Shown here: positions 1 through 7,895 of the stretch, one piece after another
Position numbering within the stretch: position 1 is the first letter of the stretch
Layout of the letters: each line of letters starts with the position of its first letter
NCBI GenBank assembly: GCA_024280855.1
Contig: JAJRPG010000096.1
Location: 1 to 64,000 of the forward strand
DNA length: 64,000 nt
Direction: 5' to 3'
Source of the DNA: Planctomycetota bacterium
Lineage (GTDB): Bacteria > Planctomycetota > Phycisphaerae > UBA1845
Translations under genes and position numbers: made by a program
The notes under the pieces: model-generated
Told to the model about the DNA's origin: nothing
Seen by the model: the letters and a program-made list of their open reading frames with translations, nothing else
The model's database searches: none

Positions 1-54
1 GAACGGCGAGTGCAGGGTACTCAAAGAAATCCGCCCCGCTAGAAAGAAAATGAG

Positions 55-375
55 ATGATTATGGTTACGAGACGATGGACGCTTTCAGTCGTGGCGCTTG
101 CGATGCTTGGCGTAGTCACGCTTGGAGCGGTGAAGCTGGCAACGGCCAACGCGGAGCGAGCGGATTGCCCCGGAAAGATTATCTGCCCAGAAACGGGCAA
201 GCTCATCTGCCGGGATAAATGCCCGACGATTGACCAGAACCGCGCGGACTGTCCCGGTCGCGTAGTGTGTCCGATCACCGGGAAGCTCGTGTGCAAAGAT
301 CGCTGCCCGGTTGGTGACGCGACCACGAAGAGTGCGGACGCGAAGGCCAAGCCCGCGTGTTGTCGAAAGGGCTAA
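55..375 (+). CDS. Exported cysteine-repeat protein, probable metal binding
   Basis: Protein of about 106 residues. A hydrophobic segment near residues 10-28 followed by small residues looks like a signal peptide, so the product is probably periplasmic. The mature part holds two near-identical units of the form ADCPG-x3-CP-x-TGKL-x-C-x-D-x-CP, four cysteines each, and ends in a CC pair. I do not recognise the family. The stop codon overlaps the start of the next gene (TAATG), so it is the first visible gene of the operon running to 3569. Paired-cysteine repeats next to a MerC-like protein and HMA domains suggest capture of a soft metal; this is inference. Start could be ATG at 55 or 61; gene ends just before a possible unseen upstream part of the operon. 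Confidence 0.75.
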   Translation: MIMVTRRWTLSVVALAMLGVVTLGAVKLATANAERADCPGKIICPETGKLICRDKCPTIDQNRADCPGRVVCPITGKLVCKDRCPVGDATTKSADAKAKPACCRKG

Positions 376-863
376 TGTTGATTGGTAACACCAACGACGA
401 CCCCATTGCAGATAGCCCTGAGCAATCCCGTATCCCGGCGCAACGGGGTCGGCGCGCTTGGTATCAAACGCTCATCGCCGTTCCGGCGGCGGTGCTGCCA
501 CTCTTGCCGAGTTTTTCGTGTCCCGTATGCGTCGCTGCCTACGCGGGTTTGCTCTCTTCGCTCGGTTTGGGCTTTCTTCTTACTGATAGCGTGCAGCGCC
601 CGTTGATCGTCGCGTTCCTGATCGTCTCGGTTGCCAGCGTGGGATGGGCGGCGAGGCGATACAAAAGGATCGGGCCGTTCGTTCTTGCCCTTGTCGGCTC
701 CGCTGCGATCATCGCAGGCCGGGTCGTGTGGAGCGTAACGCCGATGCTGTATGCAGGTGTGGTCTGCCTCGTGGCGGGTACTGTCTGGAATCTGATACTG
801 AAACGGCCTAGGCGGAAGTTCGTTCCTCTGGGCATCGAGCATACAAGGAATCCAAGTTCATGA
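375..863 (+). CDS. MerC-like four-helix membrane protein (mercury/heavy-metal uptake family)
   Basis: About 162 residues with four predicted membrane helices. The first helix carries the motif SCPVCVAAYAGLLSSLGLGF, which matches the Cys-Pro-x-Cys followed by Leu/Gly-rich helix seen in MerC-type mercury transporters. MerC-family proteins pass Hg(II) from periplasmic binding proteins across the inner membrane; that role here is inferred from motif and context. ATG 375 is preferred over the GTG at 357 because AAAGGG lies just upstream and the start overlaps the previous stop (TAATG coupling). Its own stop overlaps the next start (ATGA). Size and four-helix layout fit MerC better than MerT. It could also be a general DUF-type copper or mercury chaperone partner. 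Confidence 0.65.
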   Translation: MLIGNTNDDPIADSPEQSRIPAQRGRRAWYQTLIAVPAAVLPLLPSFSCPVCVAAYAGLLSSLGLGFLLTDSVQRPLIVAFLIVSVASVGWAARRYKRIGPFVLALVGSAAIIAGRVVWSVTPMLYAGVVCLVAGTVWNLILKRPRRKFVPLGIEHTRNPSS

Positions 864-1591
864 GGCCTCAAGAAATATCATTCATGGCGGCAAGCACCAT
901 GCTGATTTTCACGGCAGCTTTGCCCCTTTCGGGCTGCGCCTCGACCGGAACGGCCAAGCGACAGGGCGCGGACTACGCAGACCAGCTTGAGACCTTTCGT
1001 TTCGCCGTGTACGGAATGAGTTGCGACACATGCGCCGGGAAAGCGTCAAGCAAACTGCGGGAGCTTCGGGGCGTCGTGCGGGCAGGCGTCGATTTCGATT
1101 CCAAGACGGCCACCGTCGATGTGGAGAAAGGTGCGCTCACTTTGGGCGACATCCAGTCGGCTTTGGGAACTCTGGGTTTCGAGGCTCTCCCCCAAGGCGA
1201 GCAACCGACTCTTCCGCTGTCCGATGCCGAAAAGAAAACTCTCGATATCCAATCGCTGCGGCAGGGCGAGCGTCTCGATCTTCGTAAGAATCTCGCCCAA
1301 GGAAAAGTCACGCTCTTCGACTACTACGCCGACTGGTGCGGCCCTTGCCACCTGCTGACGCCGAAACTCGAACGATTGGTTTTCAAGTATGAGAATGTCG
1401 CCCTTCGCAAGGTGGACATCGGTACTTGGGAGTCTGACGCAGCCGAACAAGCCTCGTCCGAGTTTGAACTTCCGGGACTTCCCTTCACGCGGGTCTTCGA
1501 CAGCCACGGCAAACTTCTTGGGCAAGTGCATGGTAACCAAATCGAACAAATTGAAGCCATCGTTGCGGCCAATGCCAAGCTCAAGGAGTGA
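860..1591 (+). CDS. Lipoprotein with HMA domain fused to thioredoxin domain (Cys form)
   Basis: Protein of 243 residues. The N-terminus ends in a lipobox (LSGC near residue 26), so it is probably anchored to a membrane on the periplasmic side. Residues about 46-113 form a heavy-metal-associated domain with GMSCDTC (cysteines 55 and 58). Residues about 140-243 form a thioredoxin domain with WCGPC (cysteines 160 and 163). HMA domains bind soft metal ions through the CxxC pair, and the thioredoxin part could keep that pair reduced or transfer electrons to a metal-thiolate; the combination is inference. It is a paralogue of the gene at 2799-3569, which has the same architecture but TGA codons at the HMA metal-binding positions. 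ATG overlaps the stop of the MerC-like gene. Confidence 0.8.
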   Translation: MRPQEISFMAASTMLIFTAALPLSGCASTGTAKRQGADYADQLETFRFAVYGMSCDTCAGKASSKLRELRGVVRAGVDFDSKTATVDVEKGALTLGDIQSALGTLGFEALPQGEQPTLPLSDAEKKTLDIQSLRQGERLDLRKNLAQGKVTLFDYYADWCGPCHLLTPKLERLVFKYENVALRKVDIGTWESDAAEQASSEFELPGLPFTRVFDSHGKLLGQVHGNQIEQIEAIVAANAKLKE

Positions 1592-1599
1592 AAGCCGTA

Positions 1600-2691
1600 A
1601 TGCGTTCTCACCACACTAGGTTTGCGGCTGGCAAGGCCGTCGTCGCGTTGTCTGTCGCATTGCTCGGATTCACCGCAACCGCCCACGCCCAGTGACCCGG
1701 CTGAGCGAATCCGTCGCTCTCCGGTGGAGGGCAATCACAGTACGACAAGCCGATTCAGAAGGGGCAGTTTCGTCTGGACATCAATGTTCAGTACCACGCC
1801 CTGACGGAACTCGTGCCGGGTTCTCGCGGGATCGGGCAGAGTTTTTCGATTTCGGACGCGGGGGCGACGGCTGCGCAACACGGCGACGCAGACTTCTTCG
1901 TCTTCCGCACGGATTTCTTCTTTCGCTATGGCCCAACCGACCGGACAGAGCTAAGTCTTGATCTCCCCTACATCCGCAACGAAATCCGAACCGAGCAGAG
2001 TGACGAGCATCACCGAGACGAAGTGCTTGAAGGACTCGGAGACATCCGACTCTCGCTCAAGCACTTCTTTGTCGCCGAGAAGAAGTTGCAGGTCGCTGGC
2101 ATCTTTGGGCTGAGCGTCCCCACGGGAAAGATCAATCGAATAACCCGTGCCTCTTACATCGACCATGACGAAGGTGGACGGCTTGGCATCATTATTCCTC
2201 GCCACTCGCACCTGCAACTGGGGACGGGAACCTTCGACCCCTTCGTAGGTCTTGAGGCCGTCTACCGACTCAAAAAAGGCTGGATGATATACGGAAGCGT
2301 GGTTGCGAATCTTCCGTTCTACGAAAACCGATACGGCTACCGAACCGCTCCGAATGTAAACCTTGCCGTTGGGCCAGCGGTCAGCCTTGGCAAGAGCCGT
2401 GTGATTCTGTCGCTTCTTGCGAATGTTTTCTACTCCGGACGCGACCAGTTTCGTGGCAAAGATATTTACGGACTTGGAGGCGTGGTTGACGGCGACCTCG
2501 GCGTCCCGAACACCGGACGACTTGAGTTCTCGCTTCAACCGAACCTGAGTTGGGCCGTGAACAAGAACTTGACGCTCAATGTGAACCTGAATGTTCCAAT
2601 TTACACGCGAATCCGCACGAACTCTCTGGATCGAGATGTTCAACTCACGGAACAGGTAGGCGTCTTCTTGGGAATGTCTTGGCATTTTTAG
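1600..2691 (+). CDS. Selenoprotein: outer-membrane beta-barrel with N-terminal UxxU
   Basis: The ORF track starts this gene at 1813, but the same frame is open from ATG 1600 except for two TGA codons at 1693 and 1702. Residues 1-31 are a clean signal peptide ending AHAQ. Then come TGA (codon 32), Pro, Gly, TGA (codon 35), and ANPSLSGG leading into the barrel. The remaining 300 or so residues are rich in alternating aromatic strands and end GMSWHF, the usual C-terminal aromatic signature of outer-membrane beta-barrels. A hairpin with a GGT loop follows the second TGA (1716-1732). I therefore read both TGAs as selenocysteine, giving a 363-residue protein with UxxU at the mature N-terminus. AAGGAG at 1583-1588 precedes the start. 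Alternative: a doubly interrupted pseudogene. Confidence 0.75.
1716..1732 (+). promoter_or_regulatory. Bacterial SECIS hairpin for the UxxU barrel gene
   Basis: GCTCTCC-GGT-GGAGGGC forms seven pairs (one G-U) around a GGU triloop. The loop starts 18 nt after the second TGA, the same spacing as in Escherichia coli fdhF, where SelB reads a GGU-containing loop. It lies in coding sequence, as bacterial SECIS elements do. Confidence 0.75.
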
Positions 2692-2798
2692 AATCACCCG
2701 ACATACTTTCAGTCCAGCGTCGGCGTTTTCGCTCCGGCGAGGTCGCACGGATACACCGGAGTTATGATATGTCGAACAGCAGGAAGGAATCCAAACAC

Positions 2799-3569
2799 AT
2801 GATCCAAATGGTATCGATGCTCAACACATTCGCGCTGGCGGTAGTGTTTCTTATTGCAGGTTGCGTAAACGGTTCTCTGCAAGCAGACGCAGAAATGGAC
2901 AATACGGTCGAGGGTCGCATGTCCGAGATCGAGAATGTTGCTTTTCATGTCATCGGGCTGGCGAAAACGAAATCGGGAGCGACATGACTGGGGTGACCGA
3001 ACGCGGTCACAAAGTCTCTGGAAGAGACTAAGGCAACGAAAGGTATCACTTGGGATTACGGCAAGGATCGCGTGACAATCGGGTACGATCCGAAGCTGAC
3101 TACGCAGAAAAAGCTGGCCAAGGTCATCACCGATCTAGGGTACAAGGTGGAGGAGATTGAAGTACCGAAAACGGAGGCCGACGCGAAAAAATTGCAGCCC
3201 GTCAAAGCGCCGATGCCGGAAGACGCGCCCAAGTTTCTACGCGACGCCTTCGACGAGGCGCGTCGAGCCAATCAGCCGCTCGTGGTTGATTTCTGGGCTG
3301 AGTGGTGCGCGCCGTGCCTGCAATTGAAGAAGGTAACCTTTCACGACCCGAAAGTCGCCAAGCTGCTTGAAAAGGTGCAACTGGTCTTTGTTGATCTCGA
3401 CAAGTATCCGGCGTTAGGGACAGCCTTCGGCGTGGAATCCGTGCCGGATGTGTTTCTGATTGACCGCAAGGGGGTGATCGTGGATCGGCTGCACAACTTC
3501 GTGCCGCCAGCCGATTTCCTTGTGCGACTCAAGCGGCTACTTGGCGAACAGGAGAGCGACTCTCCGTGA
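2799..3569 (+). CDS. Selenoprotein: lipoprotein with Sec-type HMA domain (UxxU) plus thioredoxin domain
   Basis: The track shows two pieces (ending 2987; starting 3072) that share one frame, broken only by TGA at 2985 and 2994. Joined, they give 256 residues. An N-terminal hydrophobic segment ends in lipobox LIAGC. A complete HMA fold follows: strand VAFHVIGL, then GAT-U-LG-U-PNAV (codons 63 and 66) where other HMA domains have GMTCxxC, helix, strand RVTIGYDP, helix, strand. Residues about 140-255 are a thioredoxin domain with WCAPC (170 and 173). A seven-pair SECIS hairpin follows the second TGA. The homologous continuation across the TGAs argues against decay. AGGAAGG about 11 nt upstream favours ATG 2799 over 2769. 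Selenols bind Hg(II) and other soft metals more tightly than thiols, so a metal-capture role is likely (inference). Confidence 0.85.
3013..3029 (+). promoter_or_regulatory. Bacterial SECIS hairpin for the UxxU HMA-thioredoxin gene
   Basis: AGTCTCT-GGA-AGAGACT is a perfect seven-pair stem with a GGA triloop. The loop begins 23 nt after the second TGA (2994-2996) and 32 nt after the first, within the range of bacterial SECIS elements. Confidence 0.75.
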
Positions 3570-3601
3570 CACTCTTTGACGCCTCGTGACCGACGCCAGC
3601 C

Positions 3602-4495
3602 ATGTCATCCTCACCTTGGCCGCTAGAACGGGCGCACGGTGTTTTGGCCAACACGGTCTTGTTTTGTTCTAACGCTGATGACGAACCCGTCGGCAACTTT
3701 GCCGGGACGGGAGAAGCTATGCCGCCTATGTGGCGACCGGGACTAAGCGAAGACGACAAGACCACGGTCATTCAATCCAACCGCCTGATACCGATTTCGC
3801 CAAGAGGGGGTCTCTACCTCACTACGCCTCATGGCCAGCCCCGTGATGCTGGCCCGCGTCACGACGACCTAGCGTGTGACAAGAACGAACGGTTCGCTGC
3901 GATCTTCCGCAAGGTCTGGCTAGGTTTGCCTCGTCGGGCGCGGATGCGTTTACGAAGGTACTGGCGGGATGAAAGTTGGCAGTATCACAACTCAGCGTAC
4001 AGCCCGCGCATTGTCCTGTTGCCAGATTGGCCGGATCGCCCGCGTTACCGCGCGGGTCTATACGCGGGTCGGCCACCCGGCGGACGCGATACGGCGGGGC
4101 ATCATTTCGTATTTTGGGCGGGGTGTATCAATCAGTTGCCCAGCCAAAACCCGATGCCCCACTGGCATGTAGCGACGCTTATCAACGGCATGTTGGCGCA
4201 AGCCCTTTATTTCTGCCAGTTGACGGTTGATGGTCGGACGCACGGCTTCCCGCATCCGCCGCGCAACGAGGTGGAGAGGATTCGCGCGAATCCGGCAGGC
4301 ACCATGACCGTCAAGTGGAGCGCGAAATGGAACAGGCGTGTTGACGACATAGATGGTGTGTGTCGATGGTTCAGTCGAAACCAGAAGATGTTGAGATGCA
4401 TCGACCATGGGATACGCAGGTGGTGGTATGTCATGCCACGGGACAGCGAAATCGTCTCCTGTGATCGTCATGCAGCTTTGTGTGCGGGAGAGTGA
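3602..4495 (+). CDS. Hypothetical protein, possibly a degenerate zinc-peptidase-like fold
   Basis: Open frame of 297 codons downstream of the selenoprotein operon, same strand. The first 90 or so residues have low-complexity, frame-shadow-like character, and the true start may be ATG 3720 or later. From residue about 95 it reads like a protein: FRKVWLGLPRRARMRLRRYW, then HHFVFWAGCINQLP and HVATLINGMLAQALYF. That last stretch has the pattern of the active-site helix of small metallopeptidases (VATLIAHELAHA...) but lacks the HExxH residues. I do not recognise the family. If real, it is either a pseudo-enzyme or unrelated. An overlapping minus-strand frame (4058-4471) is also open, which lowers confidence. 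Confidence 0.35.
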   Translation: MSSSPWPLERAHGVLANTVLFCSNADDEPVGNFAGTGEAMPPMWRPGLSEDDKTTVIQSNRLIPISPRGGLYLTTPHGQPRDAGPRHDDLACDKNERFAAIFRKVWLGLPRRARMRLRRYWRDESWQYHNSAYSPRIVLLPDWPDRPRYRAGLYAGRPPGGRDTAGHHFVFWAGCINQLPSQNPMPHWHVATLINGMLAQALYFCQLTVDGRTHGFPHPPRNEVERIRANPAGTMTVKWSAKWNRRVDDIDGVCRWFSRNQKMLRCIDHGIRRWWYVMPRDSEIVSCDRHAALCAGE

Positions 4496-4764
4496 CGCGA
4501 TATGTCACTATTGCCTTGGCAAGATGCCGTACCGTCTGTGAACCCTATTCGTGTTTCGGAAATGTCTCAACAATTTTTTCTGGACATATGCACGCAACCA
4601 TAGGCTGGTGGACAGAAGGGGGTGGCGCAGCACCCTGCGCAAGCCCTAAAAAGATGCGCCGTACTTTTTCAATGGGGGCGGTTTTTCTTGCAGCGCATTT
4701 CGCCACATGAAGCAGGATCAACGGTAAGCAGTTTGAGCTTGAAGGATAAGGTTTTGCGGTTGAC
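4496..4764. other. Gap between the hypothetical gene and the integrase
   Basis: No convincing gene. It lies beyond the integrase stop, where an attachment site would be expected, but I see no tRNA fragment here and no clear match to the tRNA-Gly anticodon-arm palindrome at 37.12 kb. Confidence 0.4.
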
Positions 4765-5370
4765 TTACTCGGAGCGTCGATTGACCGCACCGCGAAGGTC
4801 GTCGAGGTTCGGATGGTCGTAGCGCATCGTCGAACGCACATCACGGTGACGCATCAGCATCTTGGCCAGCGAAATGTTCCCGTTCGTCCGGCGGATGATA
4901 TCTGTGCAGCAGTAATGTCTGAGTGAGTGCGCGGTCTTGTCTGGGAAGCCATGTCGCGTTAGTAGCATCGACAGCTTCTTCGACATCGTGTTGGGGCTAT
5001 ATGGCGATCCGGTCTTGGTGAGGAAGAGCTTGTCCGAGCGGTCTGCGAATCGAACCCTTGGCCTGACTTTGCGGAGATATCGCCGCAGCACACGCAGGCT
5101 CGCCCTGTCTAGTGGGACAATTCCCGTCGTTTCCCACTTGGCTTCGTCGATGACGACGATTCCGGCTTCCGTGTCGATGTGGTTAGATTGGCTCGTGTCG
5201 ATGCTGATGGAGGCGAGTTCGCCAGCCCTGCATCCCGTCGCCCACGCACACACGATGAGGGCGTGATCCACCTTGTCTACCAACCCGCCGCGCGTGGCCT
5301 TCACCCGCACGGCTTGTAGCAGTGCTTTCATTTCGGCGGCGGTGAAGTATCTGTTAGCTTTCCCCATCAT
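4765..5370 (-). CDS. Tyrosine recombinase (phage-type integrase), catalytic domain
   Basis: About 201 residues covering the catalytic domain of the tyrosine recombinase family. The residues are in order: Arg in ATGCRAGEL, Lys-bearing beta-hairpin region, HSLRH (His-x-x-Arg), His in LMRHRD and the nucleophile Tyr in TMRYDHPN. The family cuts and rejoins DNA through a 3'-phosphotyrosine, integrating and excising mobile elements. It lacks the usual N-terminal SAM-like and arm-binding domains (full integrases are 300-400 residues), so it is short, though the catalytic set is complete. GGGGG a few bases before the tandem ATGATG supports start 5370. It marks the left part of the mobile region; whether it moved the whole island ending at 37.12 kb is not shown by the sequence. 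Confidence 0.85.
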   Translation of the reverse strand: MMGKANRYFTAAEMKALLQAVRVKATRGGLVDKVDHALIVCAWATGCRAGELASISIDTSQSNHIDTEAGIVVIDEAKWETTGIVPLDRASLRVLRRYLRKVRPRVRFADRSDKLFLTKTGSPYSPNTMSKKLSMLLTRHGFPDKTAHSLRHYCCTDIIRRTNGNISLAKMLMRHRDVRSTMRYDHPNLDDLRGAVNRRSE

Positions 5371-5718
5371 CTTTCCCCCGACTGGCACAATGCGCTCAGT
5401 TTGCCGTCATGGCGAGGCCGCACGGTGTAGCCGCAGGGCGGATTCCCGGCTTGGGACTTCCACAGTTTTGCGAAAGTCTGCCAGTCTTCGACCGCCGCAA
5501 TACATGCTCGAAAGCGTCGCCAGCACAGCGTCGTGGCAACTCACCCCAATCAAACTTCGTACCTGCCACGAAACGACCACCGTTCGACCGCCCTCACCGC
5601 CCGACAAGGGGGTTCGCGCGACCGAGACATGATGCTTGACACTCTTTCTCATCCGATCACGCCGCCGGAGCCACACACCGATCCCGTTGGCATCATAGGC
5701 TCGGTTCCAGCCGTCCCT
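5371..5718. other. No confident gene
   Basis: An 89-codon minus-strand frame (5407-5676) is open here, with some ordinary-looking composition, but plus-strand frames overlap it and no family or ribosome site stands out. I leave it uncalled. Confidence 0.3.
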
Positions 5719-6261
5719 TCATTCACCGTCTTGCAGCATCATGCGCTGGGCTTCTTCGGCTACTGCGACCACCTCGTCCTGATTACGGGCTGGGTCGCGG
5801 TTCCATTTCAACAATGTGACCCCACTGTAACGCTCTCGCAGAATGGCCTGCACGGCGCGGAAGAACGACTCACGACGCGGCGATCCGTCGAACGCATGGT
5901 TGGCTGCTGCCCATATCGTATAGAATCGAGCCTTCCCGCTTGCGGGAAAGACAGGACAGCCATCAGCATCGGCGGCAGGCTGCACGGTTCGGCTCCAACC
6001 ACTACGCAGCAGTTCCGACGGCAGCGTTCCCGACGCGATGGCGCGTGGCGCTTCCACGCACACCAAGGCCGGACGAGCCATGGGTACAGCGTCGCGCCTA
6101 GCCAGCCGAGCAGCGATGTCGTAACCGCACTGCGGACAGAACCGAGGCCGACATCTACCACCGCCTGCAACGACTCGTCGCACGGCGAGCCACGCGATGG
6201 CAGTCAGGCACACGACGCCAGCGAGAATCAGTCGAGCGTTGTCGTGCAAACCATCGAGCAT
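5719..6261 (-). CDS. Small membrane protein with zinc ribbon
   Basis: About 180 residues from the preferred ATG at 6261; the open frame runs up to 6357, so 6294 or farther upstream is also possible. A single membrane helix (RLILAGVVCLTAIAWLAV) is followed by a basic linker and a CPQCGYDI half zinc ribbon, a pattern very common in planctomycete membrane proteins of unknown role. The rest is acidic and basic without recognised motifs. It lies on the minus strand with the small accessory genes up to 9026 and shares their GC-rich codon use. Function not recognised. Confidence 0.55.
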   Translation of the reverse strand: MLDGLHDNARLILAGVVCLTAIAWLAVRRVVAGGGRCRPRFCPQCGYDIAARLARRDAVPMARPALVCVEAPRAIASGTLPSELLRSGWSRTVQPAADADGCPVFPASGKARFYTIWAAANHAFDGSPRRESFFRAVQAILRERYSGVTLLKWNRDPARNQDEVVAVAEEAQRMMLQDGE

Positions 6262-6747
6262 CAGCGCCCTTTCCTGTAGGTGCAATAGTGACATGAACCT
6301 GTACCCGGCTCTTGGCGTCAGCCGCGATGAACCTCGCAGTGTAATATCTTGGCGCACCGCTTCGGTGTTCCATCAACACTCAAACCTGAGCGACTCCATC
6401 CTGCGACGATGCGCGGCAAGCCACCGGATCGCACGCTGCCCGTTCATGATGTCCGACGGTACGACCACCGCCGAGTTGAAAAAACAAGCGCACTAACTCA
6501 TCGCTGATGCCCACAAGAGTCGCCTTCAAGGCACCTCCAGAATCGTTTATATCCACGCCGAAAAGCACATCTAGTAAAGTAATATCAGCATGGGGGTGAC
6601 GGCGAAAATGACCTGATTTTTCACAAGCCATTTTGGCGGCACACCCACCGGAGGGTTTTACCCGCAATTTCAGCATTCCTCGCTTCGCCCGTATCGAGGG
6701 CATCTTCGTTCGGATTTTGTGACCGTTGGCACGGCTACATCCGAGCG
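6262..6747 (-). other. Small-ORF region, weak coding evidence
   Basis: Two tiny overlapping minus-strand frames stand out: a 24-residue ORF (6373-6447, MNGQRAIRWLAAHRRRM...) whose TGA overlaps the ATG of a 72-codon frame (6155-6373, MEHRSGAPRYYTARF...). The latter overlaps the zinc-ribbon gene in another frame. A further minus frame is open from 6380 upward (GVDINDSGGALKATLVGISD). None has a clear ribosome site or family. This may be degraded coding DNA. Confidence 0.3.
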
Positions 6748-7062
6748 TCAACCATGACCAAACCTCCGGCCCAGCAGGTCGATGATCTGCTCCGGCGTCT
6801 TGATCGACGGGCGTGCAAGGTCGTCCAAGCGACCCACCCTTTCGGCCTCGTCGAGCATCGCCGCAGCCGACCGTAGGGCTGGGTCGTACGCGCCGTCTCC
6901 ACGGTCGTCGCACGGCGAGCCGCATTCGTCGAAGAATGGGCGCAGGACTTCAATGTCGAAACCTCCGCAGGCGTATAGGTACACGATGTTAAGGCACGCC
7001 AAGTTAATTGGGGTGCCATTCCAACCAATTGCCGAAATTCTTGACCACAGCCGTTCTTCCAT
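6748..7062 (-). CDS. Hypothetical small phage-like protein
   Basis: About 104 residues; no family recognised. Sequence is globular, with a cysteine-containing centre (LNIVYLYACGGFDIEVL, FDECGSPCDD) and a C-terminal IKTPEQIIDLLGRRFGHG. I choose ATG 7062 because GGGGAAAG precedes it. The longer frame to 7158 would translate through a perfect 9-bp inverted repeat and has no ribosome site. It lies 69 bases after the stop of the 7131-7895 gene, same strand, probably cotranscribed. Confidence 0.55.
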   Translation of the reverse strand: MEERLWSRISAIGWNGTPINLACLNIVYLYACGGFDIEVLRPFFDECGSPCDDRGDGAYDPALRSAAAMLDEAERVGRLDDLARPSIKTPEQIIDLLGRRFGHG

Positions 7063-7080
7063 CGTCTTTCCCCAATCCGG

Positions 7081-7101
7081 GGTGACCCCTTCGGGGTCAC
7101 C
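7081..7101. repeat. Perfect inverted repeat GGTGACCCC-TTC-GGGGTCACC
   Basis: Nine-pair hairpin with a three-base loop between two minus-strand genes. A T-rich stretch (TTTCTTCC) follows on the plus strand only, so it could end plus-strand transcription or act as an mRNA hairpin on the minus strand. Confidence 0.5.
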
Positions 7102-7130
7102 TTTCTTCCGCAGGTTTCTGTGCCACGCAT

Positions 7131-7895
7131 CTACGGCGTCAGTCGATGGCGTTCGCATCGAGCGGCGAAGAGACTGCCGAACTCACTGAGGGGTTCGCCC
7201 TTCGTGTCCTCGACTCCAAAGTCCGGGCGCACCCACGCACGAAAACACTGGGTGCAATGGGCGACCCGACATCTCACGACTGCCTCAGTCCGCAACCTCA
7301 CCTTGGCATCCCGCAGTATCCGGCGGCTGCGGTCATCCAATTCGTCCAAAGCCACCACGACGGATCGCCGCGAGCCTTCGGGCTGTAGTCGAACACGCCC
7401 GTATGAGGGTGGCCAGATTGCCTTCGCCTTCTTCCCGTTCCCATTCAGTGCCACAATGACAGGCTCTAGGAACACAGCGTCGAATCGCAGTGCCGTCCCA
7501 TCAGCCTCGCCCACCGCAGTCCCCGGCGCACCTTCGTTCTCGGCCTCTTCTCGCCCCGTGATACCGCCGGAGATGTCGGGTTCCCGCCGTTCACGATCCG
7601 GCATGATGCACCGGACATCCGCCGTCAGTCCGACGGCCACCAGCGTCTCGCTGATGTGTGCTGCAAGCCTTCTCAGCCGCATAGCCTTCGCCGGATAGTC
7701 GTCGATGCAGTCGGCTGCGTGATGGATCAGGTCTGTCGTCATCCGCTCAATTCCATCGGCGTCGCTTCCGTCCATGATGTCCAATGACTGGAGTCGCCTT
7801 ACGAGGTCTATGATCTCCCCGTCCGCGACATCCAGCGCGTTGGCATCACACCACGCGCATATGGCCAGCTTCACACCTTGTTTTGTCGTTCTCAT
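7131..7895 (-). CDS. Hypothetical protein with C-terminal Cys/His cluster
   Basis: 254 residues, unrecognised family. The N-terminal third is helical and acidic (DLVRRLQSLDIMDGSD). The middle has a low-complexity acidic segment (GREEAENEGAPGTAVGEADG). The C-terminal third has VVVALDELDDRSRRILRDAK and cysteines in CRVAHCTQCFRAW and FAARCERH that could form a zinc site. GGGGAG seven bases before ATG 7895 supports the start, and the first 50 bases overlap the end of the upstream gene in another frame. It belongs to the minus-strand run of small accessory genes. Confidence 0.6.
   Translation of the reverse strand: MRTTKQGVKLAICAWCDANALDVADGEIIDLVRRLQSLDIMDGSDADGIERMTTDLIHHAADCIDDYPAKAMRLRRLAAHISETLVAVGLTADVRCIMPDRERREPDISGGITGREEAENEGAPGTAVGEADGTALRFDAVFLEPVIVALNGNGKKAKAIWPPSYGRVRLQPEGSRRSVVVALDELDDRSRRILRDAKVRLRTEAVVRCRVAHCTQCFRAWVRPDFGVEDTKGEPLSEFGSLFAARCERHRLTP

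Noticed and set aside
1693-2996. TGA read as Trp (changed genetic code)
   Set aside because: Other genes use TGG for Trp and many end in TGA. The TGAs occur only as spaced pairs at Cys-type positions followed by SECIS hairpins.
4496-4764. Attachment site of the integrase matching the tRNA-Gly arm
   Set aside because: Only short chance matches (AGCTTG) are present.
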